This document shows, in pieces, positions 17,219 through 24,488 of a DNA stretch of 64,000 nt. Each line of letters opens with the position of its first letter. The first letter of the stretch is position 1. Under the pieces are notes generated by a model. It had not been told where the DNA came from and did no database searches. It saw only the letters and a list, made by a program, of their open reading frames with translations. Origin of the DNA: Lewinellaceae bacterium (lineage in GTDB: Bacteria > Bacteroidota > Bacteroidia > Chitinophagales > Saprospiraceae); NCBI GenBank assembly GCA_016716135.1, contig JADJWX010000015.1, forward strand, positions 62,001 to 126,000, given 5' to 3'. A program made the position numbers and the translations under genes.

Positions 17219-19387
17219 TCAAACACCCTCCACCCCAACCTCCTCCGCCCGATACCGCTTCCCAAAATTGACAAACAACCCAACAAACAAAAACCGTTTG
17301 GCCGGAGGCCGGATCGCCTGCCGGGGCAACAACCCGGACGCATCCGGCGCGCTGTCGTACTGGTAGCCGTACACCTGGTTGAAGCCGAGAATATTCGTCG
17401 CGGATACATACAGAATTGTAAACTGCCCGCCGATATTGGTCAGGTAACTGGCGTTCACGCTCAGGTCGTGGTAGGCCGGCGTGCGGCCCTGGTTGAAGCC
17501 CGGGCGATTGGGATCGTGGTAGGGCCTCGGCGATTGAAAGGCGTACGTGGCGCCGAAAGCAGTGTTCCATTTGGGGAACCACTGTTTGTACACCACCGAG
17601 GCGTTGTGCGCCGCTGCAAATGTGGGTACCGCCTGCCCGGGAAAATTGAGGTAATCGCGCCGGGTATCCAGGTAGGCGTAGGAAATCCAAAAGTCGCCGT
17701 TTTTGATCGTGCGCCGGTCGCGGAAAAACACATCGACGCCCCGCGCATAGCCGCTGCCACGGTTGTCGGCCCGCCCCGATTCGGGGTCGGTTTTTACCAG
17801 GTTGCCATAGGTTTTGTAGTAGCCCTCCACCCGGAACGTGTAGCCGTTGCGGATGCGCTGGTAATTGAGCATAAAATGGTCGGCCTGCTCGAAGCGGAGG
17901 TCGGCATTGACCCGCATTAACGGGTATTCCGGGGTTTGGTAAAAGCGGCCGGCGGCAAAGGCCACCTGTTCGTTTTTGCCCAGCACCCAGGCCGCCGAGA
18001 GCCGGGGCGCCAGGTTGGCGCGGCCCAGCAAGGCGGAATATTCGCTGCGCAAACCAAGGCGCGCCACAAACTTCCGGGCAACAAACCAGTTCGTTTCGGC
18101 GAAGCCGGCGGCGTAGCGTTCGCGGCGCAGGGTGTTAAAACGCTGGTTGCCGCTGTCGCGAAACTGCTCATCGAACTGCCCGTGCAGGTACTCCCCGCCA
18201 AATTTCAACTCCAATTTCTCCGAAAGCGGCCGCGCCATTGCAAGCCGCAACTGCCCCGATTGCTGGCGCGCATCGTTGCCAAAGCCCGACTCCACCCGGT
18301 CGCGGTTCCAGGTGTACGCCCCGCCGATAAACACCGTCCAGGTATCGCGCCATATGTCCCGGTACGACAGGTTGGTGTACACATTGTCGGCCTGCAAGTG
18401 CAAGGGCTCCACCACCTGCGGGTCGAACGGATCGGGATACTGGAGTTCCATCCAGGAGCGGTTGACGGAACTGTACAGTTTAAACATCCCCGCATCCGAT
18501 GTTTTTTGCCGGTAAATCAGCTCGCCGCCACCCGATTGCGGGGGCGCTTCCCAGTCGATATGTTGCGGTACCAGGGCAAAATAAGGCGCCAGGTTGCTGT
18601 ACGAACCCGACACCGACACCGAACTACGCTCCCAGCGCTGCGTATGTGCCAGCCCCAAACCTACCGACATCAGCGAAAGCCCGGTGGTGGTTTCAGGCGC
18701 CAGATCCTCGGTGTGCAAAATGAGCGCTGAAGACAAGGCCTGTCCGTACTCAGCCGAGTAACCACCGGTGGAAAACTGGGTGCCTTTGAACAGGAAGGGC
18801 GAAAAGCGGTTGCGCGCCGGCACATTGGGCACCGAGCTGTTGTACGGGTTTTGCACATACAGGCCGTCGATGAAGGTCCGTGTTTCATAGGCTGCCCCGC
18901 CGCGCACCAGAATTTGCCCCGACTCGCCGTTGCGGGTAGTGCCGGGCAGGGTCGTTATGGCGCCGGCGATATCGGCGGTCGCGCTGGCCGTGAGGGCAAT
19001 ATCGATCGGGCTGAGCACCACCGCGCGCCGGCGATCGCTGGCGGCTTCAAAAGAGCCTGCCGAGATCACTACTTCCCGGAGCGCCGTGGTGTTTTCCCGC
19101 ATACGTGGTTGCAATTCGAGCGTGTACCCGGCCAGGGTTATTTCCTGCCGGAAGGTGTCGTAGCCCAGGCAGGTGATCAACAGGGTTTGGGAGCCCGTGG
19201 CGGTGGTTTGGAACGAAAACCGGCCGTCTATCCCACTGGTCGCACCGTCATAGCTGCCTTGCAACCAGATATTAGCGCCGATGAGCGTATCGCCTTTTGT
19301 GGAGCAAACAGTGCCGTGAATTGTCGTTTGCGTAAAGGCGGCTGTCGCCAAAATAAAAAGGCTGGAAAACAAACTGATGCTGCGCAT
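17219..19387 (-). CDS. TonB-dependent outer-membrane receptor
   Basis: A 722-residue outer-membrane receptor; the ATG at 19387 (MRSISLFSSLFILATAAF) gives the signal peptide. A carboxypeptidase-regulatory-like beta-sandwich (residues 20-105; TIHGTVCSTKGDTLIGANI) precedes the plug domain (about 120-220; IAGAITTLPGTTRNGESGQ then ILVRGGAAYETRTFIDG). A beta-barrel with many aromatic strands follows, ending FLFVGLFVNFGKRYRAEE. It imports an unknown ligand using TonB energy; no SusD-like partner is adjacent, which argues against a polysaccharide system. It is transcribed towards the AT-rich cassette. Confidence 0.93.
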   Translation of the reverse strand: MRSISLFSSLFILATAAFTQTTIHGTVCSTKGDTLIGANIWLQGSYDGATSGIDGRFSFQTTATGSQTLLITCLGYDTFRQEITLAGYTLELQPRMRENTTALREVVISAGSFEAASDRRRAVVLSPIDIALTASATADIAGAITTLPGTTRNGESGQILVRGGAAYETRTFIDGLYVQNPYNSSVPNVPARNRFSPFLFKGTQFSTGGYSAEYGQALSSALILHTEDLAPETTTGLSLMSVGLGLAHTQRWERSSVSVSGSYSNLAPYFALVPQHIDWEAPPQSGGGELIYRQKTSDAGMFKLYSSVNRSWMELQYPDPFDPQVVEPLHLQADNVYTNLSYRDIWRDTWTVFIGGAYTWNRDRVESGFGNDARQQSGQLRLAMARPLSEKLELKFGGEYLHGQFDEQFRDSGNQRFNTLRRERYAAGFAETNWFVARKFVARLGLRSEYSALLGRANLAPRLSAAWVLGKNEQVAFAAGRFYQTPEYPLMRVNADLRFEQADHFMLNYQRIRNGYTFRVEGYYKTYGNLVKTDPESGRADNRGSGYARGVDVFFRDRRTIKNGDFWISYAYLDTRRDYLNFPGQAVPTFAAAHNASVVYKQWFPKWNTAFGATYAFQSPRPYHDPNRPGFNQGRTPAYHDLSVNASYLTNIGGQFTILYVSATNILGFNQVYGYQYDSAPDASGLLPRQAIRPPAKRFLFVGLFVNFGKRYRAEEVGVEGV

Positions 19388-19618
19388 GGGTAAGCCGGTT
19401 GGTTCGGCACAAAAGTGCCGGCCTGCGGCTGCGCGCAAAATTTTAGCTGACTGAAATGTCGGATCGGGGGTGTGAACTGTGGGGGAGGGCGCGACGGCGA
19501 GGGTTGCCTTTCCAAGTTTTATGGAGTGGAAATACACCAATTTCGATCGGCATATTCCAGTAATTCCATATACCTCCATCAGAGGTTAAAAGGAGTTTTC
19601 TTAGTTTCTGAGCTTTCT
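19388..19618. other. Upstream region of the TonB-dependent receptor gene
   Basis: About 230 bases upstream of the receptor start, before the first inverted repeat. It should hold the receptor promoter, but no convincing TAnnTTTG box was found on the minus strand. Confidence 0.4.
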
Positions 19619-19882
19619 AACCCCACCCCCATCCCCATAGCCATCAACTTAAGGCGAATAGATTTGAAATTCAATTGATTACATGATTGCAGATTACATG
19701 AATACATGATTGTTGAAGTAGTACACCATACCGGCAGTGTTGAAATACAGGTTGCTTTATGAAAAATGTTGAGCACACTACGGGTACTTCTTCAATCATG
19801 TATTCATGTAATCAATTAATCGTCAATTTGTTACGACTCAAAATTTCTTAAGTTGACGGCTATGGGGGTTGGGGGTGGGGTT
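19619..19882. repeat. Nested inverted repeats
   Basis: Outer arms 19619-19653 and 19847-19882 (CCCCATAGCCATCAACTTAA type, about 33/36 paired) enclose an inner pair 19692-19720 and 19785-19813 (GATTACATGAATACATGATT, nearly perfect). The left inner arm is preceded by a partial direct copy. No coding potential. Confidence 0.8.
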
Positions 19883-19971
19883 GACTCCGGCAAAGCGAGA
19901 AGTTTAATAAAAGCCTTTCAATTTTGCCCCCCTGATTCGCAAGAACCATTCGGGCCTGCTTACCCCGCGAT

Positions 19972-20036
19972 CTTCCGTAGGGGCGACCCTTGCGGTCACC
20001 CGAAATATCGCGGTCGCCCCAACATGAGGTCGCCCT
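19972..20036. repeat. Short GGGGCGACC...GGTCGCCCC inverted repeat
   Basis: GTAGGGGCGACCCTTGCGGT and CGCGGTCGCCCC form overlapping inverted copies, followed by a partial AGGTCGCCCT copy. This wording resembles intergenic repeats I recall from other environmental genomes. Confidence 0.55.
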
Positions 20037-20050
20037 AACAATGCGGCAGA

Positions 20051-20418
20051 CGACCCAGTACCGGCGCGTGCAATGATTGGTAATATTTGTGGTAACCATT
20101 TGGCTTTTAGCATTTCTCCCTTGCGCTTGTGCAGGTTCCTCGCTGCGCTCGGAATGACAAGGCGTATTAAATAAAACAGGGAGGGGCGGTAAAACCCGGT
20201 AAAGCAACATTTCGTCGCCCCCTTCTTTTAGCCCAACCATAATGGAATAGGCTGAGGCCAAAACTGGGGGGCGAGGTAATGTTCCCTTTTTCCAAATCTT
20301 TCGCCCCCCGGATTCTTATAAGGTGGTCTTGTCATTCCGAGTGCAGCGAGGAACCTGCCCGCTCGAAAGCGGGAATCCTAAATATAACTTGCCGTTGCAC
20401 GCCGGTACCGAGGTCGTG
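20051..20418. repeat. Nested inverted repeats sharing arms with the element at 13.6-14.0 kb
   Basis: Outer arms 20051-20073 and 20395-20418 carry TACCGGCG-TGCAA, the same family as 13648-13670. Inner arms 20131-20161 and 20328-20358 pair 30/31 (CTTGTCATTCCGAG and GCAGCGAGGAACCTGC). A third, weaker pair lies at about 20205-20222 and 20266-20283. A small CCGCTCGAAAGCGG hairpin sits at about 20359-20372. The right end touches the stop codon of the DinB gene. Confidence 0.75.
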
Positions 20419-20928
20419 TTACACATTATGAACAGTCAGATCAAAACCATCATAAAAGCCCAGGTCTTTGTCTTTCAACAGTTTGGTCCAAAAGGCAATT
20501 TGACCGGTGTGGTACGAATAATGTTCCACCACATGGATAACAATGCCGATACCTGAAAAATCAAAGCCCTGGACGGAGCGCACCCGCAGCCAGTTTTCGG
20601 CATCCGACTGTTGGATAGTGGCTTTGGCGGCATCGACAGTTTGCTGAAGCATGTCGAGCAATTCGGCTTTGCCGTAGCCGGCTCTGGCGGCAAACTCGGC
20701 ATCGCGCTGCCGGGTATCTGCAATGTTGCCAAGGGCCGAAATAGCGTATTGGCGGATGTTGCCGCAAAGGTGCAGGATGAGGTTGCCGATGCTGTTGGAC
20801 GCGGCATTGGGGCGCTTCCAGATATCGGCTTCTTCAAGCTCGACAAATGCCTTTTTGATCATGCGGCTGCTCTCATCGAGGCGATAGCAGGCATGGTGGC
20901 TGAATTCGGAAAGGAAGTCCTGATGCAT
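20419..20928 (-). CDS. DinB-family protein
   Basis: A 169-residue four-helix-bundle protein of the DinB/YfiT-like group. The ATG at 20928 (MHQDFLSEFSHHACYRLDES) is preferred because the upstream extension is basic and not family-like. The conserved histidines that bind a divalent metal are visible: one in LILHLCGNIRQY and the others in VVEHYSYHTGQIAFWTKLL. Many relatives are thiol-dependent S-transferases or are of unknown function; the substrate cannot be inferred here. Its stop codon abuts a compound repeat. It diverges from the rhodanese-peroxiredoxin operon. Confidence 0.85.
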   Translation of the reverse strand: MHQDFLSEFSHHACYRLDESSRMIKKAFVELEEADIWKRPNAASNSIGNLILHLCGNIRQYAISALGNIADTRQRDAEFAARAGYGKAELLDMLQQTVDAAKATIQQSDAENWLRVRSVQGFDFSGIGIVIHVVEHYSYHTGQIAFWTKLLKDKDLGFYDGFDLTVHNV

Positions 20929-21040
20929 GTTTTTGAAACAAAGGAAATAATTTTTTCCAGACGGTGCCGACACGTGGCGGAGTGACCAAAATGATGTCCT
21001 TGTGTGATGTGCGTTACTGATCCGGCAGGGCAAGCACCGG

Positions 21041-21048
21041 TACCTTTG
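21041..21048 (+). promoter_or_regulatory. -7 promoter box of the rhodanese operon
   Basis: TACCTTTG fits the Bacteroidota -7 consensus (TAnnTTTG), 35 bases before the first rhodanese start. The -33 element is weak. Confidence 0.5.
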
Positions 21049-21083
21049 CAGCATCAATTAACACAAAAACTATTTTTCTTTAA

Positions 21084-21383
21084 ATGGACTTAGCAAGTAT
21101 TATCAACCAGCCCGGAGCAGTCATTGTGGACGTCCGGGAACCGTACGAGTTTAAAAGCGGGCATGCCCGGAACGCGGTGAACATTCCGCTCGGCATTTTG
21201 CCGTTGCGTTTGCAGGAATTGCCGCAAACCGGCGCGCCGGTCGTAGTGTATTGCCGCAGCGGCGCCCGAAGCGCGCAGGCCCGGATGTTGCTGCTTTCCC
21301 GAGGCTTCAAAGAAGTGTACAACGGCGGCGGGCTGGAAGACATGTTGTATTACCAGGCACAGGCTGCCCAAAAGGCCGCCTGA
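21084..21383 (+). CDS. Single-domain rhodanese
   Basis: A 99-residue sulfurtransferase-type domain. DVREPYEFKSGHARNAVNIP is the CH2-like N-terminal signature, and the active-site loop YCRSGARSAQAR holds the persulfide-forming cysteine with flanking arginines. It probably moves sulfane sulfur to a thiol acceptor in the cytoplasm. It is followed after 29 bases by a second, similar rhodanese and then a peroxiredoxin, suggesting a thiol/sulfur or oxidative-stress operon. Confidence 0.93.
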   Translation: MDLASIINQPGAVIVDVREPYEFKSGHARNAVNIPLGILPLRLQELPQTGAPVVVYCRSGARSAQARMLLLSRGFKEVYNGGGLEDMLYYQAQAAQKAA

Positions 21384-21412
21384 TTAAAATAGTACCGAAT
21401 CAAATTTTAACC

Positions 21413-21697
21413 ATGGATTTAACGCATATCATCCGCCAAGCCGGCACCCGCATCATTGATGTCCGCGAGCCCTACGAATTTGAGGAAAAACACCTCCCGG
21501 GCGCCGTGAACATTCCACTCAGCACGCTGCTCGATCACCTGCAGGATTTCCAGGAAAAAGGCAGTCCGGTAGTCGTGTATTGCGATGGCGGTACCCGCGG
21601 CAAACAAGCAGTGTTGCTGTTGCAAGTCAACGGTTTTCAGGAAGTTTATAATGCCGGCGGGCTGGCAGATGCAACACGGGCAACCGGCGGGATGTAG
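21413..21697 (+). CDS. Single-domain rhodanese, tandem paralogue
   Basis: A 94-residue rhodanese closely parallel to the preceding gene (both begin MDL..II and share DVREPYEF), so the pair arose by duplication. The catalytic cysteine is kept (YCDGGTRGKQA), but the loop is CDGGTRG instead of CRSGARS, which changes charge at the active site and implies a different acceptor. The ATG at 21413 follows the previous stop by 29 bases. Part of the same operon with the peroxiredoxin. Confidence 0.93.
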   Translation: MDLTHIIRQAGTRIIDVREPYEFEEKHLPGAVNIPLSTLLDHLQDFQEKGSPVVVYCDGGTRGKQAVLLLQVNGFQEVYNAGGLADATRATGGM

Positions 21698-21740
21698 CCG
21701 TTACTCCAGTCAATATTTCATAAAATCCAGCATTCAAATT

Positions 21741-22409
21741 ATGGAAGACCAGACAATCAGAACCATGCCCCGTATCGGCGACCACGCGCCGGATTTTACC
21801 GTGATGACCACCACCGGAAAAATGACGTTTTCCGAATTTAACAAAGGCAGCTGGGTGCTCCTGTTTTCTCACCCGGCCGATTTTACCCCGGTGTGCACAA
21901 CGGAAATGTCGGCCTTTGCCACAGACCGGGATTTTTATAAAAAACAAAATACCAAACTGCTCGGCCTGAGCATCGACAGCATCCACTCGCACCTGGCCTG
22001 GGTGAACAACGTCCGGGAAAAAACCGGCGTGTACATGGACTTTCCCATCATCGCCGACCTCGACATGAAAGTGGCCAACCTGTACGGGATGTTGCACCCC
22101 GGCGAAAGCGAGACGGCTGCCGTGCGCGCCGTATTTTTCATCGACCCGAAAGGTGTAATACGTCTGATCATGTACTACCCGCTCAATGTGGGCCGGAACA
22201 TGGAAGAGGTACAGCGCGCATTGGTTGCCTTGCAAACTGCCGACGCCAATAAATGCGCCCTGCCGGTCAACTGGAAACCGGGCGACAAGGCCATCGTGCC
22301 GCCACCAAAAACCCTGGTGGAAATGGACGAACGCATTGCCAATACCAGCTACGAAAAGGTAGATTTCTACCTGGCTAAAAAGGAACTGGCAAACGTTTCG
22401 GCAAATTAA
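21741..22409 (+). CDS. Peroxiredoxin, 1-Cys (Prx6-like)
   Basis: A 222-residue thiol peroxidase. The peroxidatic cysteine lies in the hallmark HPADFTPVCTTE (residue about 52), with the supporting arginine further on. The long C-terminal extension (PVNWKPGDKAIVPPP) is typical of the Prx6 group, which reduces hydroperoxides with one catalytic cysteine. I chose the ATG at 21741 (MEDQTIRTMPRIGDHAPDF). It follows two rhodaneses by 43 bases and is closed by a terminator at 22511-22542, so the three genes form a unit. Confidence 0.93.
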   Translation: MEDQTIRTMPRIGDHAPDFTVMTTTGKMTFSEFNKGSWVLLFSHPADFTPVCTTEMSAFATDRDFYKKQNTKLLGLSIDSIHSHLAWVNNVREKTGVYMDFPIIADLDMKVANLYGMLHPGESETAAVRAVFFIDPKGVIRLIMYYPLNVGRNMEEVQRALVALQTADANKCALPVNWKPGDKAIVPPPKTLVEMDERIANTSYEKVDFYLAKKELANVSAN

Positions 22410-22430
22410 AATTCGGCGTGAGGGGGCCAC

Positions 22431-22462
22431 GTGCGGGGGTGACTTCGAAGTCGCCCCCGCAC
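22431..22462. repeat. Palindromic hairpin, GTGCGGGGGTGACT family, copy 2
   Basis: GTGCGGGGGTGACTTC pairs with GAAGTCGCCCCCGCAC with no loop bases and one T-G wobble. Same layout as 4389-4421 and 22545-22578. Confidence 0.85.
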
Positions 22463-22510
22463 TACCCCATGGAAAGATGAAACTAAAATTCAGATAACAA
22501 GGCTATCCCG

Positions 22511-22542
22511 GCGGTTGTGTGGAAACACACAGCCGCTTTTTT
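22511..22542 (+). terminator. Rho-independent terminator after the peroxiredoxin gene
   Basis: GCGGTTGTGTG, loop GAAA, CACACAGCCGC, then TTTTTT: an 11-bp stem with one wobble pair and a T-tract. Confidence 0.8.
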
Positions 22543-22544
22543 CA

Positions 22545-22578
22545 AGTGAGGGGGTGACTTGCAAGTCACCCCCTCACT
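22545..22578. repeat. Palindromic hairpin, GTGAGGGGGTGACT family, copy 3
   Basis: AGTGAGGGGGTGACTTG pairs perfectly with CAAGTCACCCCCTCACT. It immediately follows the terminator. Confidence 0.85.
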
Positions 22579-22601
22579 ATCAGAAAGCAATTGCGCCGGT
22601 G

Positions 22602-22609
22602 TATATTTG
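22602..22609 (+). promoter_or_regulatory. -7 promoter box before the DtxR-FeoA gene
   Basis: TATATTTG fits the Bacteroidota -7 consensus, 36 bases before the start codon. No good -33 element is visible, as the third palindrome occupies that region. Confidence 0.45.
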
Positions 22610-22645
22610 CGAAACACGACCGCGTAAAACATAACAGCAGCACTG

Positions 22646-23698
22646 ATGATTTTAAACATACACCCAGGGCTTTCTATCCTGGCCGGCATCCTGGTTGTTG
22701 CCGTGCTTGCCTGGGCGTTCTGGCCAAAAAACGGCTTGTTTGCCCTGATCGACCGGTTGCGGATGAACTCCCGCCGCGTGTTGCTGGAAGATGCCCTCAA
22801 GTACCTGTTCGACTGCGAATACAAAAACATCGATTGCGGCCTGCACAGCATTGCCGGCAATTTGAACATCTCCGCCGACCAGGCAACCAAACTGCTCGAC
22901 CGCCTGCGCGCGATGGGCCTGATCAGCATGAAAGATCAGTCCTTCCAACTGACCGACTCCGGAAAATCCTACGCCCTGCGGGTGATCCGCGTCCACCGGA
23001 TCTGGGAGCGCTACCTGGCCGATGAAACCGGGATCGATCAAATGGAATGGCACGGCGCCGCCGACCGGAAAGAGCACCGCATGTCAGCCGAAGCGGCAGA
23101 TGCGCTCGCTGCCCAGATCGGCAACCCCGTGTTTGATCCGCATGGCGACCCCATCCCTTCCGCGCAAGGCGAGCTGCCCGAGCACAAAGGCCGGCCGCTC
23201 AGCAGCCTGGAAGAAGGGGCGATCGCCCGCATTGTACATATTGAAGACGAGCCGCACACGATTTACGAGCAACTGGTAGCCCTCGGCTTGTACCCCGGTA
23301 TGCAGGTGTATGTGCTGGATGTCACCAACGGCAAGATCACCTTTGCCGCCGATGGCGAAGAATGTGTGCTGACGGCCTTGTTTGCAGCGAGCATTACCGT
23401 GGAAGAATTGCCGGAGCAGGAACCCCTGAGCACCAAAGCAACCCTGCTTTCTACCCTGAAAATCGGGGAGAGCGCCGAGATCGTGGGCATTTCCCCGCAT
23501 TGCCGGGGCCAGCAACGCCGCCGCCTGATGGACCTCGGCATTGTGCCCGGCACCCCGGTTACAGCCGAACTGCGCAGCGCTTCCGGCGACCCCACCGGCT
23601 ACCGGATCATGGGCGCCACCATCGGTATCCGCAAGAGCCAGGCCGATTTTATTTTTATTGAAAAAAAAGAAAAACACGCCGATGAACAGCCAGCATGA
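22646..23698 (+). CDS. Membrane-anchored DtxR-type regulator fused to two FeoA domains
   Basis: A 350-residue fusion. Residues 5-27 are a transmembrane helix (ILAGILVVAVLAWAF), unusual for a DtxR protein. A winged-helix domain follows (about 45-115; LHSIAGNLNISADQATKLLD), then a DtxR-like metal-binding/dimerisation region with potential ligands (RVHRIWERYLADETG, HGAADRKEHRMS). Two FeoA-type SH3 modules close it (about 190-255 and 270-340; LVALGLYPGMQVYVL and LMDLGIVPGTPVTAEL). FeoA domains bind FeoB, so it may link metal sensing to the transporter. The feoB GTPase gene overlaps its end by 17 bases. Confidence 0.85.
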   Translation: MILNIHPGLSILAGILVVAVLAWAFWPKNGLFALIDRLRMNSRRVLLEDALKYLFDCEYKNIDCGLHSIAGNLNISADQATKLLDRLRAMGLISMKDQSFQLTDSGKSYALRVIRVHRIWERYLADETGIDQMEWHGAADRKEHRMSAEAADALAAQIGNPVFDPHGDPIPSAQGELPEHKGRPLSSLEEGAIARIVHIEDEPHTIYEQLVALGLYPGMQVYVLDVTNGKITFAADGEECVLTALFAASITVEELPEQEPLSTKATLLSTLKIGESAEIVGISPHCRGQQRRRLMDLGIVPGTPVTAELRSASGDPTGYRIMGATIGIRKSQADFIFIEKKEKHADEQPA

Positions 23699-24473
23699 CT
23701 GCGAAAACTGCCCGGTGCACCACCGGGAAAATCTCATCCGGCTGGGCATTGCCATGGACCGGGTCGATTATGTCGTGGCCCTGGCCGGGAATCCCAACAC
23801 CGGAAAAAGTACCGTTTTCAACAATCTCACCGGCCTGCGCCAACACACTGGCAACTGGCCCGGGAAAACCGTAACCCGGGCTGAAGGCGGGTACTCCTAC
23901 GGTGAAAAACGCTACAAAGTGGTCGACCTGCCAGGCACCTATTCCCTGCTTTCCACCAGCACCGACGAAGAAACAGCCCGTGATTTTATTCTCTTCGGCC
24001 GGCCCGACGTGACGGTTATCGTGGCCGACGCCACCCGCCTGGAGCGCAACCTCAACCTGGTGCTTCAAGTATTGGAAATTACCGACCGGGCCGTGCTTTG
24101 CCTCAACCTGATGGACGAAGCGCAGCGCAACCATATCGAAATCGACGAGCGCAATTTGTCGGCAGAACTGGGCATCCCGGTTATCCCGGCTGCAGCCCGC
24201 CAAAAGGAAGGTATGCCCGAACTCATTGCCGCCATCGGGGAAGTTGCCTCCGGCCGGTACGTTTGTCAGCCGCACCGGCTCAAAAGCCGTTCGCCGAAGC
24301 TGAACCACGCCGTGTCGACCCTGGCGGAAAAACTGGCCGCGCAGTTTCCCGGTCTGCCCAACCTGAACTGGGTAGCGTTGCGCTTGTTGGAGGGTGACCA
24401 AAGCATCATTGATGCGGTGCGCACCGGTGAGTTGGGCAAATTGAGCACCGGAATCTTGTCGCCACAATCCTAA
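23682..24473 (+). CDS. feoB: FeoB GTPase domain protein (N-terminal part of the split FeoB)
   Basis: A 263-residue cytosolic G-domain of the ferrous-iron (or manganese) transporter FeoB. G1 GNPNTGKST, switch region HTGNWPGKTV, G3 DLPGTYSL and G4 NLMDE are all present, followed by the helical GDI-like region. A TAA at 24471-24473 ends it; the permease part begins 15 bases later in the same frame. The join lies in the linker between the GDI region and the first membrane helix, so both parts are complete domains. The N-terminus has a cysteine pair (CENCPVHH) that could bind a metal. The start overlaps the upstream regulator. Confidence 0.9.
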   Translation: MNSQHDCENCPVHHRENLIRLGIAMDRVDYVVALAGNPNTGKSTVFNNLTGLRQHTGNWPGKTVTRAEGGYSYGEKRYKVVDLPGTYSLLSTSTDEETARDFILFGRPDVTVIVADATRLERNLNLVLQVLEITDRAVLCLNLMDEAQRNHIEIDERNLSAELGIPVIPAAARQKEGMPELIAAIGEVASGRYVCQPHRLKSRSPKLNHAVSTLAEKLAAQFPGLPNLNWVALRLLEGDQSIIDAVRTGELGKLSTGILSPQS

Positions 24474-24488
24474 AAAGCAACACTGCCG

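Noticed and set aside
19860..20261. Frames of 69-133 codons in the compound repeat region
   Set aside because: They translate palindromic repeats and have no conserved features.
20328..20358. The CTTGTCATTCCGAG...CCTGC repeat as a possible regulatory RNA
   Set aside because: It pairs with an inverted copy 170 bases away and resembles dispersed intergenic repeats; no promoter or terminator supports an RNA gene.
22431..22578. The hairpins as ordinary terminators only
   Set aside because: A separate T-tract terminator lies between them and they lack T-tracts, so a pure terminator role is unlikely.
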